A stretch of DNA of 64,000 nucleotides from contig CM053275.1 of the NCBI GenBank assembly GCA_028583415.1, positions 10,293,208-10,357,207 of the forward strand, in the 5' to 3' direction. The notes beneath the pieces are model-generated. The model was given only the letters and a program-made list of their open reading frames with translations. It was not told where the DNA came from and made no database searches. Within the stretch, counting starts at the first letter, position 1; each line of letters opens with the position of its first letter. This stretch comes from Protea cynaroides (Eukaryota > Streptophyta > Magnoliopsida > Proteales > Proteaceae). Below are positions 36,000-48,469 of the stretch, one piece after another. The position numbers were made by a program, and so were the translations under genes.

Positions 36000-38183
36000 G
36001 TGTGCAACTCCATTTCTTTAACTTTCCCTTCCAGCATCAATTTTGAAGTGACAGCATGTTCATTTGTTTTTGACCATTTATGTATTTGATTTGCAGCTAT
36101 TTTGTTCAGAAAGGGTTTGCAGAAGAGATGATCTTTATTTATTTATAGATAATTATCTTATTTATTTTCGATAAGGCTCCGTTTGTTTTCATTTAAAATA
36201 GTGCAGGGGAAAAAAATTATACAATGCGAATAAAAACGTTGAATAAGTAGGAAAATTTTACATGGAGGAAAGTTTTCATGTAAAATATCGTTTGCATGGA
36301 AATGGACTGCATCGAAAGAATCAAAACCAATATACTTTGCAAAATATTTAGGAGAGAGTAAGCAGGGAAGTACATCACTGCCTGCCATACTGCAACGTAG
36401 TTTTTGTTAGTTTTGTTTCTGGTTCAACAAATGTTTTAGTAAAAAGTTAAACTCAGAAAATAATTGTGCATGTCATTTCCTTTTTCTTTTAGTTCTGACT
36501 AATTGTTCCTTTGTTACATATACTCCGTTCAAGCTGAGAGCCTCTCATGTCGTTGTTTCCTATTTTAGCATCCATCTCTACATATGACAGGTTCTTAGAA
36601 TTTTCCACCAAAACAGATATTCTGAATACCAGAAAATGAAGTTAACTAGTTAATAAGTTATTGTTTAGATGGATGAGTAATGAATACTCTGAAAACTAGA
36701 TAATTCATGGAGTTCATAAGCTTATTACCATTGACATGGAGTCAACTTGTGAAGTGCGTAATATGTATCTTCCAACATTACACATTTTAGCATTGTGGTT
36801 ACAATTAAAGTTGATTGAAGCTGAGATAAAAAAAAGAATGCAAATACGCTGCACATAACCAACGGTCATTCACTTTTATGCCGGAGTAGCTAAAGAAGTC
36901 AATTATTTGGATAACACCTTTAGAAACCCCATCACCATCAATAGTAAGTTGTATTTTAGAAGGAGCCAGTAGAAAGAAAAAAAAAAACTCATTAGGGAGA
37001 ATGTCTATATCTATGGCAACCTCAAGTGCACCAATGTTTATTTGTTAGTACAGAGTATGGAAGGAGAACCGTCACAGTCCGTTGTCATGTTGGAGAATTG
37101 AGGAAAAACTGGACTCTTGGCACCACTGCTACATAACAAGGTAAACACTGGAGATGAATGCAATGGAAAGAAATAATCTAGATTTGAGTTCTGTTTTATT
37201 ATTTTATCACCTATTTAATTTTTTATTCAAGCCATCTTTGTGGTAGATATATTCATTTCTATCCCAAACAGCAGTGGTTATCAGATAACCTCTAGTGCTG
37301 GATTTGTTGTATGCTTGTAGTGGAAAGTTTAATCTGGAACAAATTATTAAACCTTGAATTGTTTTTCTCTTTTTGAAGATTTCTGGTTCTTGAACACTAA
37401 TATTAAAAACCATTCATCAATTTCATTTGGACAGCAGAAAGTTATATTTCACCTGGATGGAACCATTCCCACCACCATCCCTAAATGAGTATAGTCTTGT
37501 TTCTTTGAGATTTGAACTGGTACTATAATAGTGTCCACCCCCCCCAAAAAAAAAAAAAAAAATAAATAAATAAAAATGAAGACAACTTGTTGTTTTGAAA
37601 AGATTAAACAGACAAGTTTTTATTTCTGTTTTCCATTCTGAATTTGCAGCTAAATTCAATTACCATGGAGAATTGGATTCGGAGGAACATTTCTGATTTG
37701 TGCTTTAGGATGTGGATGTGACTTGTGACTTATATGGCTACCATTTCAGATTGAATATGTGCTGTAATCAGTGATGGTAGTTTTAGATATCCTAATATGA
37801 TAAATCGATCATTGGATTGTCACTGAAGGACATTGGAAACATCACTGTTTAAACACACTGTTTTATTGGATTGTCAAATTTGACTAAAAGCTTATTCTAA
37901 TAATATCAATTATTACCTTCCCACCTTTTTCTGAAATTTTTTCGAAGTTTACACTTGTCTACAACAGGGATTCCTAGTTTACATTCGTTCACAATTTTTG
38001 TGTGTGTGCATGTGTGTTTGGGGGTTAGGAATGGGAAACTAAAATACATGCATTAGTTTCTTGCAATGGATTAACAATTTGAAACAGTACAAATGCTCAA
38101 AATGGTCGTGCAATCTTAGGGAGAAGGGTAAGAAGAGGAACCTCAATACCTCAAGAAGTTGAAGCAATCAGATCCGGGTCTTT
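36000..38183. other. Intergenic or former intron DNA
   Basis: No exon recognised. 36158-36330 begins GGCTCCGTTTGTTTTC and has internal inverted repeats around GGAAAATTTTACATGG / ATGTAAAAT, like a hAT-type MITE (low confidence). A C7A18 run lies at 37540-37562 and a (TG)n run near 38000-38020. Confidence 0.5.
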
Positions 38184-39426
38184 AAGGGGCTGTTTGATAA
38201 AACTTCAACTCTGGGATTCTTACTTCTGGTTCAAATTTTTACTCCAACTTCAAAAGGATTCAAGAGTATGAGGGAGTAGAAACATGTTTGTTAACCTAAT
38301 TTAGTTATGGACTCCAGAGTAGTGGTGGGAGGTGGCGGATGGTGGCACTAGTGGTGAGTGGTGATGGTTGGTGACGGTGGTGGTGGGTGGGAGGTGGTGG
38401 TGAAGGGTGGTGATGGGTGGGTGGTGGTGGTGGAGGGTGGTGGCGGTGGTGGTGGGTGGTAGTAGATGGTGGTGGCGATGGTGGTAGGTGATAGGTGGTG
38501 GTGGTGGTGGGTGGTGGTGGCGGTGGTTGGTGACTGGTGGTGGTGGCGATGGTAGGTGGCGGTGGGTGGTATGGATGGTGGTGGCGGTGGTGGGTGGTTG
38601 GTGGTGGTGGCCACGAGGGGTGGTGGTAGTGGGTGATAGTTGGTGGTGGTGGTGGTGGTGGTGGCGATAGTAGCTGGCGGTGGGTGGTGATTGAGGATGG
38701 TGGTGGTGGCGGTGGCGGTGGGTGGTAGTGGATGATGGTGGCAGTGGTGGGTGGTTGGTGGTGGTGGCGACGAGGGGTGGTAGTGGTGGCGGTGGTGGTG
38801 GGGTAGTGGTGGTGTGGTGGTGGTGGTGGGGTGGCGGTGGGTGGTGGTGGCGGTGGCGTGGTAGGTGGTGGTGGGTGGTGGTGGTGGTGGTGGTGGTGGG
38901 TGGTGGGTGGTGGGGTGGTGGCGGTGTGGTGGTGGTGGTGGTGGTGGTGGTAGGTGGTGGTGGCAGTGGTTGGTGGCTGGTGGTGGTGGTGGCAATGGTA
39001 GGTGGCGGTGGGTGGTGGTGGCGGTGGTGGCGATGGTAGGTGGTGGTGGGTGGTGGTGGTGGTGGTGGTGGGTGGTGGTGGTGGTGGGTAGTGGCGGCGG
39101 TGTGGTGGTGGCGGTGTGGTGGTGGTGGTGGTGGTGGTGGTGGTAGTGGGTGGTGGAGAGTGGTGGAGGGTGGCTGGTGGGTTGTGGTGGTGGTGGTGGT
39201 AGTTGGTGGTAGTAGTGGTGTGAGGTGATTTTTACTCTAAAATTGTGCTCTGAAGTCGAAAAACATTTATTTGATGCTCCAAAAAATTGGATTCTAGAGC
39301 TCATTTGGAGCCGGTTCACTCATGGATTCTCCAGAAATCCGAACCGGGTTACCAAACATGTTTCTACTCCATTTATGCTCCAGAAGTTAGAATCCAACTT
39401 TTGGAGTGTTACCAAACACCCCCTAA
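38184..39426. mobile_element. hAT-like inverted-repeat element carrying a GGT array
   Basis: The left end (AGGGGCTGTTTGATAA) and right end (complement AGGGGGTGTTTGGTAAC) are imperfect inverted repeats of about 130 bp that also share GGATTCT..ACTTCTGG and GGAGTAGAAACATGTTTG. Ends of this kind are typical of plant hAT-type MITEs. The middle, 38327-39224, is almost wholly a GGT/GGC array. No target duplication could be settled and there is no transposase. Confidence 0.65.
38327..39224. repeat. About 900-bp (GGTGGN)n array
   Basis: Long imperfect GGT, GGTGGC and GGTGGTGGGTGG repeats on the plus strand, essentially without C. All six frames are open for long stretches only because of this. The 323-residue His/Pro/Thr frame on the minus strand is an artefact of the array. 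Confidence 0.95.
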
Positions 39427-41305
39427 AGGAACATGGTGACTCACTGAACATGGTGTCCGCCTTGGGCAAAAGGGTGTTGTTGTGTGGAGAAGTTTTTCTG
39501 TGTTTGTGTGTTTCGTTGTCTGGCTCTGTGCCTACTGTAAGCTATGCACAAGTTGTTTCTTAAGAGTGGTGTTCTTGATTAAATTCATAATTGAGTCTTG
39601 TTGGTTGAACAATGGTTTCTCTTTGCAATAGACTATTATTGATCATTAATTTTGTGACATCTTCTCAGGTGAAGTCAAAGTTCAGTTAGAAGGAGGGAAG
39701 CTAATTGCCAATGAAGCAAAGCTTGTTTCGGATTGCTTTTGGTATAACTGATTGCCTCATTGGTCCTCAAGGGAAAAGAAAAGGGGATGACTTTGTTATC
39801 AGTTAAACTCGTCTTAACTTGATTGTTTGAGCGTTTTGCTTCTGAGTTGAACTTGACAAGGCTTTGACTTTAATTGAGGGTGGGACATAGATTTCAGTTG
39901 TCAAACTGGGTCTCAACTTGCTTAATCTGATCTAGTGGGATCTCTATGAACCGCTTGTATACACATTCTGTTATGTAGCTGAATTTCTAATTAAGAATCA
40001 ACAGAGCTGTGGCTTTTATTTTCTTTTTTTACCTCCTAATTCCTTGTAAGGTGACAACTGAATATTGACATATTGCTTTTTTTTTTTCTTTTTTTCTTTT
40101 TAAATCTTATATTGTCAATACTCAATAAAGGGGATGGTGAAATGAGGTTTATATTATCATGGATCTTCTGTGATGTTCATTCTTGGATTGGATAAATCAG
40201 ATGTATGTGTTGTTGAATATGAAGGATGGGATGTTTGGGGGGAGGCTTCCCTTTCCTTTGTGGACTAAATTCTAGAGAGAAGCAAACTTCTTGTGCTTTT
40301 GCATCAGTCACAGGGTATGTTGTGTTCTTATTGGGTGCTCTCAGTTTTTTCTGAAGTAGCTACTTATGAATTACTCCAGTCCTTGATATTCAAATTGGAA
40401 AATTTACAGAGTAATGTACCAAAGGCTTCATCATGGCCCCTATAAGTCTTATCTTGTGGAAAAATGAGTTATATGCTTCACAGTTGGTAATGATATCTGT
40501 ATTTCTGAGATATTCATGTGGGGCTGTTTCAAATGTCGTGGATCATGGCAAAGTAAAATATTGTACTACCTTTATTTGTCTCACATTAGTTCTAAATAAG
40601 TTTCTTCGGAGACATCTGATGAAATTGGAACGACACTTAGGTTGTAAATGGTCTGCTTTCATAAGGATTTTATAATATACAAAAATACATGACATATTAC
40701 TTTCAATTTGACGAATGTGGGACCTGGTTTGGCTACGTATCCTAAGGTCTGTCTATTCATATTTTATTTTTGTATCTTGAGAAGAGCTGCTTGACAAATG
40801 GATCCCTTCAAAGATTTTGATTTGGGACAATTTGGATGTTACATGTCTTTGTTTTGTATTTGAACTAAAGAGGAAATCACACAAAAATTTTGATATATGG
40901 AAGAAAAATAATATTAAAAAAAAAAAACACACACACACACAAAGCCAATCTAGTGGAATTCATCTCCATTATTTTTAATTCCAATGCAGTGGGACATATC
41001 AGTTATTACAATCATTGATCAAAAGCCAATCATACTAAAGAAAACTTTAATAATTTAACTTCAATAATAAAACTGATAAAACTTCAGAAAGACTCTGAAA
41101 ACAAAAAGACATGGTAATTTCACTGTGTGCAACTAAGGTCTGTATTCCTTCATTTTTTTTCTTTTGTTTTTTTAAACTTTCCATTTCTGCTACTGCGTGG
41201 AATAAAATATGCTCAGCTTTGGAGTTCAATCTGATAGAATCTATTTTTTCCTCTTTCCATTCCCGTGCTTCTATCAAGAGTTATCCAAGTATAACACACA
41301 AAAAA

Positions 41306-41403
41306 TAACCTCTCTCCACGTCGTGGGGATAAGGCTGTGTACGTTTCGCTCCTCCCTAAACCTTATAATAGGGGGAGACTCGTGCATTGGGATGTCTTTT
41401 TTA
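41306..41403 (+). mobile_element. SINE 3' fragment (Au-SINE-like)
   Basis: The block GGGGATAAGGCTGTGTACGT, then TCCTCCCTAAACC, then GGGGGAGACTCGTGCATTGGG and a T run matches the conserved 3' half of the widespread plant Au SINE. The tRNA-like 5' half with A and B boxes is not seen. Confidence 0.6.
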
Positions 41404-41404
41404 A

Positions 41405-41700
41405 GACTGTGTTTTGTATCCATTCTTGGAATGCATTCTTAAAAATGCATTCTCCAAAATAGAGAATGCATTCATACTCTATAACGATGATAGATTAAAG
41501 TGGGAGACATTTCTATTTTGGGGTCAAAATGCAAAATGGGTAGAAGAGTGCATTCCATAAACAAACATATTCTCTTAAACATTCTATGATCTAAGAACGA
41601 GAATATAGACTAAATTTTTTTTTCCCTATTTTAGAATGTGTTCGTAGCGTAGAACAAATTTCAAGAATGCATACCAAACAGAACAAAATATTTTAGAATG
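41405..41700. mobile_element. MITE candidate with GAATGCATTC repeats
   Basis: The ends (TGTTTTGTATCCATTCTTGG and the complement TGTTCTGTTTGGTATGCATTCTTG) form an imperfect inverted repeat, and the interior holds several GAATGCATTC palindromes. No target duplication was settled. Confidence 0.45.
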
Positions 41701-42912
41701 AAATTTTCATATTTTTACAATGCCTTTTTAGTCATTTTAGTGGAAAACCTTATATTATAGAACTTTTTCCTTTTCTGTTTTTAAAATGGAAACCAACGGA
41801 GCTGTAGGGTTTTTAGCTTGAGCCTTTGGGATTTGTTTGTTAGAGTGTCGTAATTATCTTGAGAGCAATTGCCAACTCTCCTATCAACGGATATCCAGTG
41901 AACTGCTTTGCCCAGTTGGTTGGTGTTTTGCTGATCGAGTGTAGGCACCCAATAGATCATGAGAGTGACTCCCTATCTTCACATTGTGTCTTATTGCCGA
42001 TAGGACATTCTCTCTCCTCCCTCCAGTGCTGAAGTGGTAGGATAGGGGGGTGACCGGGTGGTGGTTTGGGGGGGGGGGAGGGTATTCATAGGTTTTTTTT
42101 TTTGAAAGGGATGCTTTAATCATGTTATTGCTGAAAAGAAAAACTGAATTCCTCTATTTGATGTCGATTCATCCACACTTCCATTCCTTGTAGAGAAAGG
42201 CTAACTACTTCGTAAGTTTAGAGAATTGAGAGCAACAAAAGGCAGGAAGACTCAACCGCCTTCCAAAAAGAGATGCAGCAATGTTGAAAAGCGGTGGTAG
42301 CAAGCTACCTTGTTGTACCTCACTCTCGTTCCCTCTCCCCCTCCCCACTATCTCTGGTAGCGTAGAAGTCGCATTGCCTATAGGTGCCAGTACTAGGAAG
42401 TCCAAAAAAAAAAAAAACAAAAATCCACAGGAACCAAAAAGCCCACTTTAGAATACTAGCATAAAATATAAAAAGCGAATGAAGAACCATGTCCTTCAAT
42501 TTTGTCATCCCCCATGCTAACTAATTCCTGCTACAATGACACCTAGTGCAACTGAAACACCAACTTCATCTGATGTATCCTATCAAAAGCATTTCTCCTG
42601 CTCATGACTGTTCAAAGCAAGTATGATTCTGGATTCTTTGATGGAAATTAAAATGATATGAGGTTCCTTACCTCTGCTTATACTGTACTGTAGTCTGTAA
42701 GCCACATCAATTTTGAACCTTAGAACAGAAAGGGGGGAAAATATTGGAGAGGAGCAGAATCATAGCAAACAGCAGTCCATTGGTCCTTTGAATCTTTTAT
42801 CTTGTGATTCCATTAAAGATAAACATGTATTGAAAATAGAACTACAAAGTCTACAACTTTTGATGGGCATTACACATCTAAAATATAAACAATGAGTTTA
42901 AAATTGAAACAC

Positions 42913-44489
42913 AAGGAGATTAGTTGCAGAAGCCAGTCTCAAACCAACTGTAGTAGATCTTGACCTTGAGAGGAAGATGAAGTTTAGCTTCCCTTAGAAC
43001 CTTTAAATCCTCCAAACTAACAAAAAGCTTGGCTGCATTGTCAGATTTGGACATTGGAAAAATATCAAAACTGACATGATTCAGCCAAAGATTATTCATA
43101 CTCTTCCTTCCATAATCCACTTCTATGCCAACAAACCAAAGAATTTACAACAATTCAGCTGCTTCACTTAGTGAAGCAGAATCTGACGTCTGGTCTAGAA
43201 TTCAGTCAGAATTTAGATTTGATTATTCAAGGTCACTGTTCTATAACCTTATTAAAATTATCATGTTCCTGCATTACCATTGCTGGACCTGAAAAGGGTA
43301 TTTTGAATAGCTCAGTTGCTTCTGTATGATCTGGTGACATTATATCACCATTGTTGTTGTTCCAGCTTGAATATGGAACAATTCCCATGGAGAAGAGATC
43401 TCTGCTATCTTCATAGCCCACAGCACCTGGAGAACCTTTTGGAGGAGGACAAATGAAACATGGGTTTGGAGTTCTCTGTGCATTTGCTGGTGAATACTTG
43501 AAAGCACTCTGTCCAAAATTTACCATGACTGTAATGTCAACGTTTGCAGCTATAGTTGGGTAGAGTGGATTACTGAATTCCTCTGATGTGCAATTGATTA
43601 CATGCACCAGTTCTGAATCTACAGTGAAGAACACCTTCTTCTAAGATGGATCAAAACCACAACCAATCACCTTGCCTTTGCTTTCCCATTCTGTCTTTTC
43701 AGCTTCAAAGACAAGCTTAATTCTTGATTACGGGGAAATTATCAAGATTAAAACAGTGAAATGAGAGAATCAGGTGAACAATTAAGATGAATGAAAAAAA
43801 AATTCAACTTATCATCAAGGAAAAGAGAACCATTGGAGTTGAATCCAATGGAACCAAGATAGCTTCCCGGGAGTAGAATCCACTGAGCCCTACTGATAAG
43901 ATTGCCATCTCCTTCTGACCTCGTCCTTCTGTATTTCGAAGCTTTACTTCTTGGATTAATGAATCCGACTGTCCATTTGCATCATCAGTCTGTGGAATGA
44001 GTTTTGTCAGCTCACCTTCAACTGGGCTTCTCTTAACCTATAAACAAAATCAACTATATCTTGAGGACAAGAGACAATGGTGATTTCAAAATAAGATTCT
44101 CGAGGGAATGAGTTATTCTCTAATGGAGGTCCTGGTAAGGGCAGGGCAGATTTGGTAACCCATGAAACACCCAAATGCGAGGTACCCATATCGATCTTCT
44201 TCAATACAGGATTGAATTTGATCTTCTGCATAAAATCAACCGACTCTGGACACATCTCCCATGTTATATCCATCTCTGTTTCTCGTCCCTGATCTCCAGC
44301 GGCGTAAAAACCCAATAAATTCGATCGAGGCGAAGGAGATGAAAAATCAGCCCTAAATGCAAATCTAGGCCAACCAAACCCTACAGCCTCTGAAACAAGC
44401 CAAGGATGATCAGCCCAATTGAATGAAATCTTCGGTAGAATCCCACTGCGAAACAAACTGTAACTCGGTCTTCCATTAACTTCAGGGAG
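42913..44489 (-). pseudogene. SPRY (concanavalin A-like) domain protein, pseudogene
   Basis: From an acceptor at 44490-44491 the minus strand codes LPEVNGRPSYSLF ... GFGWPRFAFRADF ... YFEITIVSCPQD, then KRSPVEGELTKLIPQ, EMAILSVGLS, PGSYLGSIGFNSNGSLFLD, KLVFEAEKTEW, GKVIGCGFDPS, KKVFFTVDSELVHV and NPLYPTIAANVDITVMVNFGQ. YFE, GSIGF, VIGCGFD, VFFT and LYPTI...VNFG are the landmarks of a SPRY domain, as in RanBPM-like and other plant proteins. It is broken: frame changes near 44038 and 43870-43885, a lost splice donor at 43812 (ATAAGT for GTAAGT), and TAG at 43643-43641 inside the domain. The last frame ends at 43233. The N-terminal exon was not found. I do not recognise the exact gene. Confidence 0.75.
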
Positions 44490-46190
44490 CTGAAACCAGA
44501 GAAACTATCTGGATCCTTACATGAATCATTGGTCATGGGAGGCTTTTCAATCCCTGATTGGAAATTATCACCTCCTGTCTTCGTTGTGTTTGTAATGCAA
44601 CTAAGTCTTCTAGTGTAACAAAATTGCTAGAAGAACACGATCAGGATGATTACAATATGTTGGAACTTGGCCAGATATTGAGCAGACATGAACAGTAGAG
44701 AGTATGTTGTTATTGTTGGCAATCTTGGCCAAGTGACATGGAGGGGAGAGATTATCTGCCAGCAATGTAGTCAATTAGCAGATTATCTGCGAGCAATGTA
44801 GTCAATTAGCAGTCAGAGTGGTCAATCAGCAGGTTCTAAGTGTGGTGGAAGACTAGAAAGAAGGCAAAGAAAGAGAGAGAGAGAGAAGAGAGAGAAGAGG
44901 AGAGAGAAAAAGGAGAGAAAGAAGAGAGAAAGGAGGAGAGAGAGTGGTGGGGACCAGGTGGGTCCCACCTGCGGTGGCCAGCCACCCCTGGCATCAGTCC
45001 AGCCCAGGTGCAGCAGGCCAGGCCAGCACAGCCGCGCACACAGTAGCCATGCCCAGCACCCAAGCCAGGCCAGCAACATACCATGCGCATAGCAAGGCAG
45101 CTAGCCTCGAGCAGGCCCACAAGGCTCGCAAGCCCACAGGCCAGCAAGGCAAACCAGCCGCACGCGCAAGGTGCACAAACAGCAGCATGCCCCACACCTG
45201 TTCGATCATTTGCCGCAAAGAAATGCCCCTCGGACACCCTACTAGAAATAAAAGAGCTTACAGGGCATTACCACACATTCTCAGGGGTATTTTGGTCCAT
45301 CAGAATATAGCATATCAGAAATGAACGGAAACGATGAAGCCATGCTGCCAAGATTCCAATCTGGAGGCCAAGAAATAGGCGGGATCCAGTGGTGTGCAAA
45401 CGTTGCATCAGATGCTCCCGTGCGAGTTGTGATTGGTTGGTTGCAGTTTAGCTCAATGGATCGCACCGCACTATATTTGTTCTGTGATTCAATGCATCGT
45501 GCGCGCATAGAGGTTATGCACGGATCCTGATCCAGTGGCTAGAATCTCCTCCGATCACGCATGAAGGATGGTGCAAATCCAACGGCCACGACGTAATCTC
45601 GCTTTTACTTGATAGATCCAACGAACGTTGTTCAAGATTCTCGGATCCGCCAATCCGAACTCGACAGCGGACTTGTCGTGTCAGCGGAGTGGCGGCTATT
45701 GTGCTTCGCGGCTCATGGTAATACTCTCCAAAGATTTTATTTTGATTTATTTCATTGGCCGATCTTTGGATGGCCATATCTCGGCCATTTGATCTCGGAT
45801 TTGGGTGATTCAAATTGCTCTGAACTTGTCTCTTCGATATCTATCCATCTGCAAGAAGAAAAATAGAACTTTTGTGAAAGAAGCTACGGGTTTTTGAGAA
45901 AAGGGGTGTTAGGGCTTTCTTTGAGTAAAAAATCCATCTCCATTCACCTCTCTCTGACATTAATGGTCATCTGAAGCTTTGGAGAGGTAGTGTGAGCGTG
46001 TTGTGAGAGTTTGATGTGGTTGAAGTTGCGTGAGAAGCGTTGGGAGAGTGTCAAACTCCCATTTTGTTGAAGAAGCTCACCCACTACCATTGGAAAACTT
46101 GGGAAACCCATTTGGTGAGCATCACTAATGCTGTGATTACACTGGGAAGATAATCACGCACACAAATCCTTTTTTGTGATATTTGCAATG
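44490..46190 (+). repeat. Probable LTR-type repeat with (GA)n and GC-rich core
   Basis: From TGTTGGAACTTGGCC at 44658 a GA-rich block (44870-44945) leads into a GC-rich block of GCC/AGC phrases (44950-45200, for example CATGCCCAGC). Then comes a part with GATGGCCATATCTCGGCCATTTGATC (about 45767). The same order, reversed and complemented, occurs in 59673-61793. This points to a second, diverged LTR of that family on the opposite strand. Its 3' border was not found. Frames here code Ala/His-type repeats only. Confidence 0.5.
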
Positions 46191-48084
46191 TCTAAGAAGG
46201 GTTTGTAATCAATCCATTTATTATTTTCTGTAACCTGTCAAGTAGGGAGGAGAGGAGATTCAGAGAAAGAGCTGCAGAAATAAGAATAGAAGGAGAAGGA
46301 TCAGAGAGGAAGAAGAAGAGGAAGGCAGAGAAGACCAGCACGATCAGTGAGCTCTAACTTTCCCCCTTGTTATCATATTATTTTATTTTATCAAGCTTCA
46401 TCAATCCTTCAACACCTGCAAGTTCATTGCCCTTGCTGCACACCCCCACTGCTGCAACCTTACCGTAGACCACCTGTACTTCACCCTCATGCAAACCAAT
46501 CCACCGGTCTGCTATGCATCATCCTGCCCGTGAACCTTCCTGCAATTTATCACTACCAATCAGATCTGCCACTAAATTCCCCCGATTCTCCACCTATCCC
46601 TCGTCCCTACAGCATCACCCCCCATCTCATTACCTATCCGTGAATCATGTCCACTTCACCATCACCTATGCTACCCACAACCAAACCATTTAAACCCATT
46701 AACAACCAAACACTTCCATCTGTTCTTACACATGCAACTCCACCTCATAAACCCCTAAACCGCAACCTGTCCTTACCCCCAACATGCCAAACAATTGTCC
46801 ACTTCAGCCAACATCTGCAAAAACCCATATCACAAACCTTCACCTTGCTGTAATTCCCCCTCACTTAACATCTGTCCATACCTCCAAGACCGATTACAAC
46901 CTGCACATCCACTCTCTGTTTGTCCACCCCAACCAAACACAACCTAAACCACATTCCCATGCCCCCACGTATGCTGCCTCCTTCACACCTTATCAGCCCT
47001 CCAATTTATTCCCAGCACCTTACCAGATCACCACATCACAAAAACCAATAGAATCTGCCATCTTTTAAACCATTTCCTTCCACAACCTGCATCACTCACA
47101 CCTCAAACACGATCTGATATCACTCCCCACTACCTATTGGCTGCAACCTGAACCGTCCCTCACAACATTCCACTTCCATCAATCCATAACCATCCTATCA
47201 CCCTGCAGCTTCACCTTCATTGTAGTTCATCGCCAACAGACCACCGACCCAACAACTCACCACAACCATTCAGCCTTCCTCCAACCTTAACCTCTTGCTA
47301 TAAAAACCATAGACTACCTAGCCACCTTGCTCAATTTTCTACCAACTCCAGTGCAAGCCTCCTAAGCCGCAAACCTTGCTGGACCAAACCTCTTTACCAA
47401 ACCCCTGCAAAACCTCATCGTCATCACCACCTTTCACTAGATCACCAACCTGAAACCCATGGTGTGTCACTACCTATTCCTATCACCAAAAGTTACCTTG
47501 CCACATGCTGTAACCCAATCCATTCTACCAATCACATGTTTAGTTTAGGTTTTTTTTTTTTTTTTATTATTTTGTTTCTTTTGTTTGTTTCTCTTGACAG
47601 TCTATTGTGGTTATATATATTTTCTATTAGAATATTTATGTTTTTTTCTTTTGTCTCTTTGATATCTTAATTCGGTTGTATATTATGTATTAGTTTTCTT
47701 TTAACTTAATCTTAGTTTGGTTGTATGTATTAGCTCCTTGTATTATTATTATTTTTCATGTACATTATGCCTTATTATAACATGAGTAGTGACATGCATG
47801 TATATTTTATTTATTTATTTTTTCCATGTCTTAATATTATTTCTTTGTATTTATTTATTACATGTATATTGTTTTACTTACCAAAACATTATTTTTACTA
47901 TTACGCGATATTGTTTTCATACTTATCTTTATCCTTATATTTACTTTGTATGTATATTATTTTATTTTTATTTTTATTGCATATTATTTATATTTATTTT
48001 TTTAAGAATAAATATTATATTATTGTTATTTTTACATATACATTTTTTTATCTTAACTTTGACATGCATATTTTTTAAAATAGC

Positions 48085-48250
48085 ACACTGCTATGTTTGG
48101 ATGTTCATTGCCATGTTTGGATGCTCACTGCCATGTTTGGATGATCACACTGCCATGTTTGGATGATCACTGCTATGTTTAAATGCTCACTGCCATGTTT
48201 GGATGATCACTGCTATGTTTGGATACTCATTTACCATGTTTGTATTGATT
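48085..48250. repeat. Short tandem repeat of ATGTTTGGATG units
   Basis: About eight units of CTGCCATGTTTGGATGMTCA with small changes, 19-22 bp each; a looser version (TGCTATATTTGRAATGC) continues to about 48430. Confidence 0.9.
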
Positions 48251-48469
48251 CACATGCTCACTTGCAATCTTTGACTGATTTGTTACTAATTTTAGATATA
48301 TTTCTCACATGCTATATTGGATGCACCTCTGACTGCTATATTTGAAATGCTTTCACATATCATATTGGATGTACACTTTGACTGCTGTATTTGAAATGCT
48401 ATCATTGCTATATTTGGAATGCTTTCACCTGCCATATTTGATCTTGGAAAGAGATAATTTGGAAAGAAC

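Larger units (their letters stand above)
39427..42912. other. Intergenic DNA, no gene recognised
   Basis: Contains a SINE fragment and a MITE candidate (separate entries), a (CA)n run at 40927-40942 and a G run at 42068-42079. A minus frame at 42920-43120 (SLEDLKVLREAKLHLPLKVK) looks protein-like but is unrecognised. Confidence 0.55.

Noticed and set aside
38348..39319. 323-residue His/Pro/Thr-rich open frame on the minus strand
   Set aside because: It is a by-product of the GGT array, which is open in several frames; it has no conserved domain.
42920..43120. 66-residue frame with SLEDLKVLREAKLHLPLKVK
   Set aside because: It looks protein-like, but I could not assign it to a family or connect it to the SPRY gene, so it was not called as a gene.
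44836..45324. Several 70-130-residue Ala/Leu/Cys frames on both strands
   Set aside because: GC-rich repeat DNA lacking stops; the frames compete on both strands and contain no domain.
46347..48345. Pro/Thr/His frames and hydrophobic Tyr/Phe/Leu frames
   Set aside because: Explained by strong base skew (C/A-rich, then T-rich); no conserved motif.
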